Source: Lachnospiraceae bacterium
GTDB taxonomy: Bacteria > Bacillota > Clostridia > Lachnospirales > Lachnospiraceae
DNA length: 52,345 nucleotides
Direction of reading: 5' to 3'
Assembly: GCA_024693545.1 (NCBI GenBank)
Contig: JAILKT010000030.1
Coordinates: 1-52,345, forward strand
Shown: piece by piece, positions 41,430 through 49,786 of the stretch
Position numbering within the stretch: position 1 is the stretch's first letter
Layout: each line of letters begins with the position of its first letter
The notes under the pieces: model-generated
What the model was told of the DNA's origin: nothing
The model's database searches: none
What the model saw: the letters and a program-made list of their open reading frames with translations, nothing else
Translations under genes and position numbers: made by a program

Positions 41430-42789
41430 AAGGCACCTCTCTCTCATGAACCGGCACATAATCAGTGCACAGTACGTTTATTAACGAAATACCGTTTGAT
41501 TTTACTATACGTATATTTTTTTGTAAAGCGCTTTCAATGTCACATACCCTCAGATCATCAAGAAATACATCTTCTCCGGCTCTGAGCATACATGTCGGAA
41601 GGACCAGATAATCACCGCAGTCTCTGCCCTTTAACTGGGCAATTATGTCCCCGGCGGTAACAAGACCCGCAACAGTGATCTTTTCACCGAAGAAATCATT
41701 TCTGATCCCCACAACCTCAACTTTACAAAAAGGGTATTCTTCGGTAATCCTGTCCATCAGACTTCGTAATATCTTTTCTATCGCTTTTCCGGTTACAAAT
41801 GTAAATTTACCCCTGATCAGCCGGTCTTTCGATGACGGATCTTTTTTAAATTCATCAAAAGCCTCTTCAAATTCATCTATGAGTGAACGGGTCATTCCAA
41901 CACCGTTTTCAATCTGGGGAAAGCCTTCATATTCTTCGGCAGGAGGTATCGGGGTACCGGAATTAAGATAAAACTCATCTGACGCATATATGAGACTTGT
42001 ACCGTATTTTTCTTTGTAATACTTCCTGTATGGCTCGATCTGTTTGATCACATCTTTGCATTCTTCATTTGTAAATGCTTCGATGGGAGCCAGTCCTTCC
42101 CTGTATTTTGTGATACCGATAGGCACTATGGACAGGCTTTTCATTCCGGGCATATAGTCTTCAAGATGTTTAAGCGTATAATCAAGCTCTTTCCCGTCGT
42201 TGTAACCCTTACATAAAACTATCTGTCCGTTTATTTCTATCCCCGCGTCCACAAAGGTTCTTATATGTCTCAGAGCTTCACCCGAACGCTTATTTTTAAG
42301 CATTTTAACACGTAACTCTTTATTCAGCGTGTGAATTGAAATATTTATGGGCGACATCTTATAAAAGCATATTCTTTCTACGTCTTTATCTGACATATTT
42401 GTCAGGGTAACGTAGTTTCCCTGAAGAAATGAAAGTCGTGCATCATCATCTTTGAAATAAAGTGTTTTACGCATCCCCGGAGGCAGCTGATCAATAAAGC
42501 AGAATATACATTTATTACAGCAGTGATGGTATTCCGACATAAGACCGCCTTCAAAAACAAGGCCGAGTTCCTGACCGTAATCCTTTTCTATATCGTAATC
42601 CCATTCTTCGCCGTTTTTGTCTATAACGGTTATAACTATATCTTCATCCTGAGCGAGATATCTGTAATCAAACACATCTTCAACTATTTTGTCATTGATC
42701 ATCAGCAGCCTCGAACCGGGTTCTATCCCAAGTTCTTCAGCAATCGATCCGGGTTCGACCGATACAATTAAATGGCCTTTGTTTTCCAT
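41392..42789 (-). CDS. DUF512/PDZ radical-SAM-like protein
   Basis: 465 residues. N-terminal PDZ-like region (about 5-60, IVSVEPGSIAEELGIEPGSRL), a Cys cluster CCNKCIFCFIDQLPPGMRKT near residue 90 that has the C-x3-C-x2-C spacing of a radical-SAM iron-sulfur site, a TIM-barrel-like core (INISIHTLN, LCKGYNDG), and the C-terminal DUF512 part (FTFVTGKAIEKIL, VVGIRNDFFGEKITVAGLVTG-like). It is conserved beside der throughout Clostridia, but its reaction is not known. Confidence 0.85.
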   Translation of the reverse strand: MENKGHLIVSVEPGSIAEELGIEPGSRLLMINDKIVEDVFDYRYLAQDEDIVITVIDKNGEEWDYDIEKDYGQELGLVFEGGLMSEYHHCCNKCIFCFIDQLPPGMRKTLYFKDDDARLSFLQGNYVTLTNMSDKDVERICFYKMSPINISIHTLNKELRVKMLKNKRSGEALRHIRTFVDAGIEINGQIVLCKGYNDGKELDYTLKHLEDYMPGMKSLSIVPIGITKYREGLAPIEAFTNEECKDVIKQIEPYRKYYKEKYGTSLIYASDEFYLNSGTPIPPAEEYEGFPQIENGVGMTRSLIDEFEEAFDEFKKDPSSKDRLIRGKFTFVTGKAIEKILRSLMDRITEEYPFCKVEVVGIRNDFFGEKITVAGLVTAGDIIAQLKGRDCGDYLVLPTCMLRAGEDVFLDDLRVCDIESALQKNIRIVKSNGISLINVLCTDYVPVHEREVPYEQADSGDSRQA

Positions 42790-42814
42790 TTATTCCTCTT
42801 TCCTTTTATAGTCT

Positions 42815-42866
42815 GTTTAAGACCTATGATGTTACAGTCAGTTTAAAACCATAGATGTTACAGTTA
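42815..42866. repeat. Two tandem copies of a 26-bp unit
   Basis: Copies begin with GTTTAAGACC (42815) and GTTTAAAACC (42841), each continuing to GATGTTACAG and followed by T then C/T and A. About 21 of 26 bases agree. They lie in the 91-bp gap between yraN and the DUF512 gene, upstream of the latter. No third copy and no spacers are seen. Confidence 0.7.
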
Positions 42867-42880
42867 TGCCTAAGCACAGG

Positions 42881-43261
42881 CTATATATAATCAAAAGCAT
42901 TTTTTATTATCTTGATATCATCACCAAGTATCGATACCACATCGAACCTGACAGGAGTTGTTTCGGGATATGCGTTTTTTGTCATATAAAAAAGTGCGCT
43001 ACTGCAAATTCTTTTGATCTTTCGGGCATCAACAGCTTCAAGTGGATCGCCTTCGGAATCATCGCTTCTGTATTTTACCTCGATAAAACAAAGATATTCT
43101 TCGTTTTTGGCAATGATATCTATTTCTCCGCCCTTGCAATAAAAGTTTTTTTCTATGATCATATAGCCGAGTTCCTGTAATTTTATTGCCGCTATTTCTT
43201 CGTAGCTTGCGCCTATTTCCCTTTTATTCAAATAATTACTCCGTTTCTTTAATAAGGTCAT
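42881..43261 (-). CDS. yraN: YraN-family (UPF0102) endonuclease-like protein
   Basis: 126 residues. The restriction-endonuclease-like core is visible: Glu in GASYEEIAA, GGEIDIIAKN and FIEVKYR (the D-x-ExK arrangement), then FDVVSIL. The family is widespread, usually beside rnhB, and its cellular substrate is unsettled. The start overlaps the preceding small gene by 4 bp. Confidence 0.9.
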   Translation of the reverse strand: MTLLKKRSNYLNKREIGASYEEIAAIKLQELGYMIIEKNFYCKGGEIDIIAKNEEYLCFIEVKYRSDDSEGDPLEAVDARKIKRICSSALFYMTKNAYPETTPVRFDVVSILGDDIKIIKNAFDYI

Positions 43262-43536
43262 CCCTTCAGTTTTTCTCTGACAGAATCCACTTTATCGACA
43301 TACATGAGCACTTCGATCACGGCCTCGTATAACTCAGGCGGAATATATTCGTCAAAATCAAGCTTTGAAAGTGTATTTGCCAGTCTGGCATCAAAGTGTA
43401 TCGGAACATTATGTTCACGTGCCTGTTCGATAATCTTTTCGGCTACGTGACCTTTTCCTGTGGCAAGAATTTTCGGTGCCTCATCGCCTTTTTCAAATCC
43501 GAGGGCGACGGCAGTTTTTTGTTTCTTTTCGATCAT
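43258..43536 (-). CDS. FlhB C-terminal domain homologue (EscU/YscU-like), stand-alone
   Basis: 92 residues matching only the cytoplasmic C-terminal domain of FlhB/YscU: TAVALGFEKGDEAPKILATGKGHVAEKI begins the match (given in parts: TAVALGF, EAPKILATG, HNVPIHFDARLA, IPPELYEAVIEVLMYV). The autocleavage motif NPTH is absent (EKKQ instead) and there are no membrane segments. Such stand-alone FlhX-type proteins can partly replace the FlhB C-terminus in Bacillus; here no flagellar or secretion gene is adjacent. It overlaps yraN by 4 bp. Confidence 0.85.
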   Translation of the reverse strand: MIEKKQKTAVALGFEKGDEAPKILATGKGHVAEKIIEQAREHNVPIHFDARLANTLSKLDFDEYIPPELYEAVIEVLMYVDKVDSVREKLKG

Positions 43537-43587
43537 ATATACCTCCGCTTTTTTTGCTCGAGGTTTGCGCAGTAATATGATTATGCT

Positions 43588-44346
43588 TTATATCAGATTA
43601 CTGACAAAAGAAAGCCTGTGAATCGGGGTAAGTCCCATCTTTTTTATGGCATCGATATGTTGCTTTGTTCCGTAGCCTTTGTTTTGAGCAAAGCCATATT
43701 CCGGATACTGTTTATCATATTCGTCCATCAGTCTGTCTCTTGTTACCTTGGCCATAATACTTGCTGCCGCAATCGAAACACTTTGAGCATCTCCGTGCGT
43801 TATGGAGATCTGTCTTATGTCTGTATCGGGTATCCTAACGTAATCGTTAAGTAATATATCAGGTTTTTTACCCAGTCCTTCAATTGCTTTTTTCATTGCT
43901 TCGTAAGTAGCGTTGAGTATGTTTATCTCGTCGATCCTTTTATTATCCGAAAATCCAACACTTGAAGCAATTGACAATTCTTTTATTTTATAATAAAGTT
44001 CTTCTCTTCTTTTGGCGGAAAGCTTTTTTGAATCATTTAAATATAATATTTCAACATCTTTTCGAAGTATAACGGCTCCTGCACAAACAGGACCTGCGAG
44101 GGGTCCTCGCCCTGCTTCGTCAATTCCGCATATCAACTCACATTCTCCGTATTTTTTTTCGAAGAATTTCATTGTTTCGAGTCTTGCCCGTTCTTTTTTT
44201 AGCTTTTCGATCCTTGTAACAGCGGATGCTATGATCTTTTTTACCGAATCCCTGTTGTCTTCGGAATATTCTTTTATCAATGCATCAAGTTCGTTTTCTT
44301 CGCAGTTTGTAAAAATCTCTTTAATATATGATATCTTCTTTTCCAA
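43588..44346 (-). CDS. rnhB: Ribonuclease HII
   Basis: 252 residues. The catalytic core starts near residue 73 with GIDEAGRGPLAGPV (Asp and Glu), LNDSKKLSAKRREELY and AAASIMAKVTRDRLM. The first 70 residues are a helical extension found in many Gram-positive RNases HII. The enzyme nicks RNA:DNA hybrids and single ribonucleotides in DNA. It lies 18 bp after the rbgA-type gene. Confidence 0.95.
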   Translation of the reverse strand: MEKKISYIKEIFTNCEENELDALIKEYSEDNRDSVKKIIASAVTRIEKLKKERARLETMKFFEKKYGECELICGIDEAGRGPLAGPVCAGAVILRKDVEILYLNDSKKLSAKRREELYYKIKELSIASSVGFSDNKRIDEINILNATYEAMKKAIEGLGKKPDILLNDYVRIPDTDIRQISITHGDAQSVSIAAASIMAKVTRDRLMDEYDKQYPEYGFAQNKGYGTKQHIDAIKKMGLTPIHRLSFVSNLI

Positions 44347-44364
44347 AACAAGCTCCGATCTTTA

Positions 44365-45207
44365 TCATTCAAGTGTAATTTTTCCGAGACGTGAAGCTCT
44401 GAAATCATCAATTATAAGCTTGGATGCCTTTATAATATCCGGCTCTCCGCCTGCCATAAGAGCACCTCTGGCTATCGCGATCGATTTGATGATCTCGTTT
44501 ATATCTTCGGGAACAGGTAAGTCATCTTTAAAATATCTGTTTTTTATCGCACCCGGATATCTCTCTTTCAAGATACCGAGAAGATAATAGCAAAGCTCTT
44601 CGGGATAAAGTATATCATCATTTATAGAGCCTATAAAGGCAATGTTCATCCCAATTTTTTGATCTTCAAACTTCGGCCATAAGATTCCGGGGGTATCCAG
44701 AAGTTCAACCTGTCTGTTTAGCCTTATCCACTGTCTTCCTTTGGTAACACCGGGCTTGTTTCCTGTTTTGGCACATGCTTTACCCGCTATTGAATTAATA
44801 AAGGTCGATTTGCCGCTGTTGGGAATTCCGGCAACCATAGCTCTTATAGGGCGACCTATGATCCCTCGCGATCTGTCACGTTTTATCTTTTCCTCGCAAG
44901 CCTTTGTTATAATATCAAGGCTGCCTTTTATGCCTGCAGCGGTTCTGGAATCACAGGTATTGACAAAAAAGCCTTTTTCTTCGTAATACTTCTTGAAATA
45001 AGATGTTCTTACGGGATCTGCCAGATCGCATTTATTAAGGATCAAAACTCTGTATTTATTTTTTCCCAGAACATCAATATCCGGATTTTTGCTTGAAAGA
45101 GGTATCCTTGCATCGAGGATCTCAACTATAGCATCGATCACTTTGAGATCTTCTTCCATCTGCCTTTTGGCTTTACTCATATGTCCGGGGTACCATTGAT
45201 AAACCAT
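44365..45207 (-). CDS. rbgA: Ribosome-biogenesis GTPase RbgA (YlqF)
   Basis: 280 residues of the circularly permuted YlqF family: WYPGHMSKAKRQ, G4 ILNKCDLAD placed before G1 GIPNSGKSTFINS, then G3 LLDTPGILWPKF. RbgA acts late in 50S assembly. It is 9 bp behind lepB and 18 bp before rnhB, the conserved lepB-rbgA-rnhB order. Confidence 0.96.
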   Translation of the reverse strand: MVYQWYPGHMSKAKRQMEEDLKVIDAIVEILDARIPLSSKNPDIDVLGKNKYRVLILNKCDLADPVRTSYFKKYYEEKGFFVNTCDSRTAAGIKGSLDIITKACEEKIKRDRSRGIIGRPIRAMVAGIPNSGKSTFINSIAGKACAKTGNKPGVTKGRQWIRLNRQVELLDTPGILWPKFEDQKIGMNIAFIGSINDDILYPEELCYYLLGILKERYPGAIKNRYFKDDLPVPEDINEIIKSIAIARGALMAGGEPDIIKASKLIIDDFRASRLGKITLE

Positions 45208-45216
45208 TATGTTCTC

Positions 45217-45828
45217 CTATTCTTCATCGTTTTCATTTGTCTTCAGATTAAGCTTACTGATAATAGAGAATGGCGAAATACTGATGAATGCTTCGCCTAT
45301 GATCTCATCCTTCGTAACATTGCCAAAATTAAAATATCTGCTGTCTTCACAATCGTTTCTGTTATCTCCGAGTACAAAATATTCATCCTCATCAAGCAAA
45401 ACATCTTCTTCAAACAGACCCGCAGTTATCATAGGTTCAACATTTATAGGTTCATCGATCATAATTCCGTTAACATAGAGATTTCCGTCGGTCACCCGGA
45501 TCTTTTCACCCGGAAGTCCGTAAACACGCCTGCAAGCGTAATAACTGTGCTCTTTTCCCGACTTATTAAATACTATAACATCAAATCTTTCGGGTTCCGA
45601 TAAAAGATATGCCATTCTGTTAACAATGATTATATCATCATCTGAAAGTGTCGGTTCCATCCCGCTTCCGACCATATTTGTTTTTTCGAGTGCCACAACC
45701 GTAAAAAGCCATCCTAAAAATATGGCTATAGAAGACGCAACGATCCATAGAATGATCCTTACGATAAGCTTATTTCGTTTGCTTTTCTTTTCCTGCCGGT
45801 CAAAATCAAATTCAAATTCGGTATCCAT
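45217..45828 (-). CDS. lepB: Signal peptidase I
   Basis: 203 residues with one N-terminal membrane segment (about 22-48). The catalytic Ser lies in NMVGSGMEPTL (the family normally reads S-x-MxPT, here SGMEPT), the Lys in YYACRRVYGLPGEKI, where the family expects a Lys shortly before the R-V-x-G-x-P-G-D pattern; the second Arg occupies a position often KR, so the exact base needs alignment. GDNRNDCEDSRYFNFG is diagnostic. It removes signal peptides of secreted proteins. Two terminators separate it from rplS. Confidence 0.92.
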   Translation of the reverse strand: MDTEFEFDFDRQEKKSKRNKLIVRIILWIVASSIAIFLGWLFTVVALEKTNMVGSGMEPTLSDDDIIIVNRMAYLLSEPERFDVIVFNKSGKEHSYYACRRVYGLPGEKIRVTDGNLYVNGIMIDEPINVEPMITAGLFEEDVLLDEDEYFVLGDNRNDCEDSRYFNFGNVTKDEIIGEAFISISPFSIISKLNLKTNENDEE

Positions 45829-45880
45829 TTTACGTTCCCTTCTAGGAATCTATATCGTATTATATTTTATATCCTCGGAC

Positions 45881-45913
45881 AAAAAATAACAACCACGATA
45901 CGTGATTGTTATT
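45881..45913 (-). terminator. Second of two tandem terminators after rplS
   Basis: A 13-bp stem with one mismatch (45885-45897 with 45901-45913; core CCACG/CGTG), followed by six T on the minus strand. Confidence 0.75.
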
Positions 45914-45945
45914 CAAGTCTCGCCCGCCGGGAAAAACTGAGACAT

Positions 45946-45980
45946 AAAACAAAAAGGAACGGCATAAAGCCGTCCCTTTT
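45946..45980 (-). terminator. Primary terminator of rplS
   Basis: A 12-bp stem with one G-U position (45952-45963 with 45969-45980; GGAACGGC in the left arm) followed on the minus strand by TTTTTGTTTTATG. Confidence 0.9.
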
Positions 45981-45997
45981 CAAAACCGCTCATTTGA

Positions 45998-46345
45998 TCA
46001 GCGAATAACTTCCTTAACCTTAGCAGCCTTACCTGTTCTCTGACGAAGGTAGAATAACTTGGCACGTCTAACCTTACCGAGTCTGACAACTTCAATCTTT
46101 GCAACAATGGGTGAATGAAGAGGCCATGTCTTCTCAACGCCAACGCCGTTTGAAATTTTTCTGACTGTGAAAGTTTCTCTTGCTCCACCGTTCTGTCTCT
46201 TGGTAACAACGCCTTCGAAAACCTGCTGTCTCTCACGGTTACCTTCTTTAACAAGTGAAGAAACCCTAACAGTATCACCAACATTAAATTCGGTGATGTC
46301 GCTCTTTAACTGAGCTGCTTCAATGTTTTTGATAATATCGTTCAT
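45998..46345 (-). CDS. rplS: 50S ribosomal protein L19
   Basis: 115 residues: [26 protein letters not shown], given by its halves [13 protein letters not shown] and [11 protein letters not shown], then [18 protein letters not shown] and [17 protein letters not shown]19 sits at the subunit interface near bridges B6 and B8. ATG follows AGGAGGT. Its usual partners rpsP, rimM and trmD are not upstream, so it is a single-gene unit here. Confidence 0.97.
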   Translation of the reverse strand: MNDIIKNIEAAQLKSDITEFNVGDTVRVSSLVKEGNRERQQVFEGVVTKRQNGGARETFTVRKISNGVGVEKTWPLHSPIVAKIEVVRLGKVRRAKLFYLRQRTGKAAKVKEVIR

Positions 46346-46424
46346 TTCGAACCTCCTGATTAAATGTCAGTGTTCATTCTACTTTCTTTTGGAACAGTAC
46401 AGCGGAACACCCTTTTTTACATGC
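46346..46424 (-). ncRNA. Structured rplS leader (candidate L19 leader)
   Basis: An approximately 79-nt leader with a long-range helix, GTGTTC with GAACAC (46405-46410 and 46370-46375), enclosing a second stem-loop-capable stretch, directly before the ribosome site. Rfam lists an L19 leader in Firmicutes; identity here is inferred from position. Confidence 0.45.
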
Positions 46425-46430
46425 CCATCT

Positions 46431-46459
46431 ATATTATCATGATAAATTCTCTATTGCAA
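46431..46459 (-). promoter_or_regulatory. Promoter of rplS
   Basis: Minus strand TTGCAA (46459-46454), a 17-bp spacer, TAATAT (46436-46431). Confidence 0.65.
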
Positions 46460-46499
46460 GAACTTTTTTCGCCGGAATATATTAAAGTGTTTTCGGTGA

Positions 46500-46522
46500 G
46501 AATTTGCTTTTGAAGCAAATTC
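46500..46522 (-). terminator. Hairpin after the methyltransferase gene
   Basis: A perfect 10-bp stem (46500-46509 with 46513-46522, loop 3 nt) three bases after the stop codon. There is no good T-run after it, so termination efficiency is doubtful. Confidence 0.5.
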
Positions 46523-46525
46523 GGT

Positions 46526-47191
46526 TTATTTTGATATCAGGACGTGATAATGAAATGATGAGTGTCCGTGTCCAAACTCTTCGTAAAAGTTTTCTACATG
46601 ATATATTGATTCGAGTTTGAATTCTTTTGTAAGTTCAAAAACACCTTCGTAATCAGCAAAATAATGAGGAACACCGTATTCGGGTCCTTCTCTCATGCAG
46701 ATCTTTGTGTTTGGATCGATGAGAGGCCAATCTGTATTTTTAAAGCCGTATGTAGCTTTTGAAGCAAGCGAAAAATAGCACTCGCCACCCTTTTTAAGGA
46801 CCCTGTGAATTTCAGCTATCGATCTTATTACACCCTGCGTATCTGTATGATTTATAACATTTCTGCAGAATATACAGTCGATGGAGCTGTCGGAATAAGG
46901 GAGAGAAAGCATATCTCCCACTTTACCCACAACTGAAAGCCCCTCTCTTTTCGCCCATTCACAGGTCGCTTTTACGGCTTCTTCTTCAATGTCAAAGCTG
47001 TTGACATCAAAACCTGCCTGAGCGAACTGGATACTGTGACGACCCATTCCGCAGCCAAGATCAAGAAAAACCTTATAATCTTTTTTTCTCCATCTGTCCA
47101 GAAAATAATAACTCTCTATAGCGGGTTCGATCCAAACATTTTTTTCGTTTTCGGGAACAACTTTCCAGTTCCATCCTTTGGATTCAACCAT
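46526..47191 (-). CDS. Class I SAM-dependent methyltransferase
   Basis: 221 residues. The SAM-binding motif I is FLDLGCGMGRHSIQFAQAG, the acidic end of strand 2 is NSFDIEEEAV, and motif SLPYSDSSIDCIFCRNVINH fits Methyltransf_11/25 proteins; IHRVLKKGGECYFSL follows. The substrate cannot be told from the sequence; relatives of this type include small-molecule methylases. ATG follows CAGGAGGTC. It has its own gap from hydF with a hairpin between. Confidence 0.8.
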   Translation of the reverse strand: MVESKGWNWKVVPENEKNVWIEPAIESYYFLDRWRKKDYKVFLDLGCGMGRHSIQFAQAGFDVNSFDIEEEAVKATCEWAKREGLSVVGKVGDMLSLPYSDSSIDCIFCRNVINHTDTQGVIRSIAEIHRVLKKGGECYFSLASKATYGFKNTDWPLIDPNTKICMREGPEYGVPHYFADYEGVFELTKEFKLESIYHVENFYEEFGHGHSSFHYHVLISK

Positions 47192-47223
47192 AACAGACCT
47201 CCTGAACGTTTTAAATTAAATAA

Positions 47224-47254
47224 TTGCGCACCCCCACGTTAATGAGGATGCGCA
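47224..47254 (-). terminator. Probable terminator of hydF
   Basis: A 9-bp stem with one mismatch (47225-47233 with 47246-47254; both arms contain TGCGCA) followed on the minus strand by ATTATTTAATTT. Confidence 0.5.
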
Positions 47255-47301
47255 TGAAAAATCAACGCTTATAAAATTATATCATATCATCAGCCATTCT
47301 G

Positions 47302-48555
47302 TCATCCGAATATCGCATCATGAAGAGCGGGGAATATTCTTAAAGTTCTTTCGAGCGTACCCGATGCCATCGCAAGTGTTATACCGTAATTTGTGAACGG
47401 AATATTATATTCCTTTGCTTTTCCGAGCCTGTATGCGACTTCTTTATCACTTACCATACATGCTCCGCAATGGATAAGCATACTGTACGATGACAGATCC
47501 TCGGGGAAACCCTGCCCGCTTGTATATTCATAATTAAAATCCTTACCCGTAAGCTTTTTGATGGCCTTGGGAAGTTTTACGGTCCCTATGTCATTGCATT
47601 GTCTGTGATGTGTACAGCCTTCACAAACAAGTATCTTAGCATTGCCGGCGAGGTCCTTCGCAGCGTTAATGCCGATAGCGGCTTCGTTCAAAAAGCCTTT
47701 ATATCTGGCCATAAGAATTGAAAAAGTCGTCAGCGGTACCTCATCGGGCACTATGTCCTTGATCTGCATAAGAGCCTGAGAATCCGTTATAACAATAGTC
47801 GGTGCATTTTTCAGGCTGTCCAGAGTATCTTTTAAAGCTTTTTCGGTTGTAACGACAGCGCTTACTCCGTACTCTATAAGTTCTCTTATTGTATGAGTCT
47901 GGGGAAGAATAAGTCTGTCTTTCGGCGCCGATTCGTCTATCGGACATACAAGAACGGCTACATCACCGGGTTTCAAAAGATCAATAATTATTTTTGCATC
48001 TTTTTTTACATCGGGAAGGAGTTCCGAAAGTGCGATCCTGAGTTCCGCAACACCACGCATGCTTGTCGCACTGACAAACACTCTGGGAATAGGCTTTATA
48101 TCCATGAGAGACGATATTTCATCAAGCTTTTTTCCGAGCGTGACACGATCTTCGCCGTTACACAGGTCTTCTTTGTTAAAAACTGTAATGAACGGAATCT
48201 TTATTCCGATAAGAGTTCTTATGAGTTCCTCATCGGCAAGAGTGATCCCAACTGAAGAATCGATAACCACAACGCCTATATCGGTATTTGTCATCGTCCT
48301 TTTTGTCCGGGCGACTCTCTTCTCACCGAGTTCGCTTTTATCGTCAAAGCCCGGAGTGTCATAGAGAATTACGGGTCCGAGAGGCAAAATTTCCATGGAT
48401 TTTCCTACCGGATCTGTGGTGGTCCCTTTTACTTCCGAGACGAGTGCAACTTCCTGACCCGTAACAGCGTTTACGAGACTGGATTTCCCGGCATTTGTAC
48501 AACCTAAAAATGAAATTTTGATTCTTTGTGCTGAAGAAGTGTCATTTAAACTCAT
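47302..48555 (-). CDS. hydF: [FeFe]-hydrogenase maturation GTPase HydF
   Basis: 417 residues. N-terminal G domain with GCTNAGKSSLVNAVTG, GTTTDPV, DTPGFDD and FNKED; then dimerisation and the C-terminal iron-sulfur domain with ligands in CEGCTHHRQC and HCGACM, matching the CxH...HCxxC pattern. HydF is the scaffold on which HydE and HydG products form the 2Fe subcluster of [FeFe] hydrogenase. HydE and HydG are not in the window. ATG follows AAAGGAG, 29 bp behind the ABC substrate-binding gene, so co-transcription is likely. Confidence 0.95.
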   Translation of the reverse strand: MSLNDTSSAQRIKISFLGCTNAGKSSLVNAVTGQEVALVSEVKGTTTDPVGKSMEILPLGPVILYDTPGFDDKSELGEKRVARTKRTMTNTDIGVVVIDSSVGITLADEELIRTLIGIKIPFITVFNKEDLCNGEDRVTLGKKLDEISSLMDIKPIPRVFVSATSMRGVAELRIALSELLPDVKKDAKIIIDLLKPGDVAVLVCPIDESAPKDRLILPQTHTIRELIEYGVSAVVTTEKALKDTLDSLKNAPTIVITDSQALMQIKDIVPDEVPLTTFSILMARYKGFLNEAAIGINAAKDLAGNAKILVCEGCTHHRQCNDIGTVKLPKAIKKLTGKDFNYEYTSGQGFPEDLSSYSMLIHCGACMVSDKEVAYRLGKAKEYNIPFTNYGITLAMASGTLERTLRIFPALHDAIFG

Positions 48556-48584
48556 AAATACTCCTTTCCGATTACTGTTTTACA

Positions 48585-49700
48585 TCAGAATACACCTGCC
48601 GATGAGCTGGGCTCAAAAATAGAACGTGCTTCTTCATCCGTAAGCGTTATATTAAATATCTCTTTATAATAATCAACTGTTTCTTTGATAATGTCAATAT
48701 CTTCAAAGAGCGAAGGATAAATTGTTTTTGCCATCCATTTGAGTGTAACGGGAGTATCGATACCCGGTGTATATGAACGATACATTCCGAGAGGCATTTT
48801 AAATACACGTTTATTCTTGATCGCATCTATTTGTGACCAATCATAATTTCCTACAGTATTATTATAGAGATCTTCGGGATAATACTTATTGAAATTGGTC
48901 ATAAGTATTGTGTCGGGATTCCATTTGTATACCTGTTCGAGAGTGACGGGTACGGAATTGTCTTTTTCAAGCTCTTCAGCCACGTTCTTTGCCCCCGCAG
49001 CTTCAGCCCACCACTGTCCGAAGAAATTTTTGCCCGAAGAAACAAGTGATGAATCGCTGTACTGGAAAACAACAAATACTCTTGCTTTTTCTTCGTCGGA
49101 AAGATTCCCAACACGGTCTTTTATGAGCTCGATCGCATCTTCACTGTATGTTTTGACTTTTTCACATCTGTCACTTGCATCGTTGGGGAAAATAGCCTTA
49201 AGTACTTCGAGCCAGTGATTAAGAGTTTCGATACAGTCATAATTCCATTTGTTTACTGAAAGAGCGACAGCTGCAAGACCTGCGTTTCTGAGTTTTTCAC
49301 CGAGTGCGGGTGTGGATGCACTGTAAATAACAAGATCGGGATTTTGCTTGAGGAGCTCTTCGATATTGACATCGTCACCGTCGACTGCCGAAGTGTCAAC
49401 ATTTAAAAGTTCGGGATAAAGCTTTCCGAGTAGTGAATTCTTAGCTGCTGTCATACTTGCCGGAGCCATCTCTACGATCTTTTCCGCTGTGTTAAAAAAT
49501 ACGCAAAGAACCGAGGGAATGGGGAAAATGTTAGTTACCGCTATTCTTTTTACTTCCTTCGGAACCTTAACTTCGATTCCGAGGTGATCTGTGACTGTTC
49601 TGAATTCCGAATCTTCGGAATCACTTTGTTGATTACTGCATGCACAAAGCACAGAAACAGCCATTGCACATACAAGTATTAATGCTATGATTTTTTTCAT
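48585..49700 (-). CDS. ABC-type metal-complex substrate-binding lipoprotein
   Basis: 371 residues. Signal peptide with lipobox VLCAC (lipidated Cys21), then a PeripBP_2 (BtuF/FepB-like) fold: DHLGIEVKVPKEVKRIAV, LLKQNPDLVIYSAS, GKNFFGQWWAEAAGAKNVA and WNPDTILMTNF. It should capture an iron-siderophore, haem, cobalamin or similar complex outside the cell and pass it to the permease upstream. The ligand cannot be assigned from sequence alone. The protein is encoded 86 bp behind the ATPase. Confidence 0.88.
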   Translation of the reverse strand: MKKIIALILVCAMAVSVLCACSNQQSDSEDSEFRTVTDHLGIEVKVPKEVKRIAVTNIFPIPSVLCVFFNTAEKIVEMAPASMTAAKNSLLGKLYPELLNVDTSAVDGDDVNIEELLKQNPDLVIYSASTPALGEKLRNAGLAAVALSVNKWNYDCIETLNHWLEVLKAIFPNDASDRCEKVKTYSEDAIELIKDRVGNLSDEEKARVFVVFQYSDSSLVSSGKNFFGQWWAEAAGAKNVAEELEKDNSVPVTLEQVYKWNPDTILMTNFNKYYPEDLYNNTVGNYDWSQIDAIKNKRVFKMPLGMYRSYTPGIDTPVTLKWMAKTIYPSLFEDIDIIKETVDYYKEIFNITLTDEEARSIFEPSSSAGVF

Positions 49701-49786
49701 AATGGTACACTCCTGTTGTTTTTTATATAAAGAGATCTGTAAAGACTCCTTATTTCATCATTCCGATATTCAGAGCATTTATTACT

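Noticed and set aside
42815-42866. CRISPR array suggested by GTTTAAGACC and GTTTAAAACC repeats
   Set aside because: Only two copies, directly adjacent with no spacer, and no cas gene in the window.
43258-43536. Type III secretion system component
   Set aside because: Only the FlhB C-terminal domain is present; no other export-apparatus genes occur in the window.
45217-45828. Inactive signal peptidase because the Lys motif reads CRRVYG
   Set aside because: The remaining motifs (SGMEPT, GDNRNDCEDSR) are intact and the general base may align at a neighbouring residue; without an alignment loss of activity cannot be claimed.
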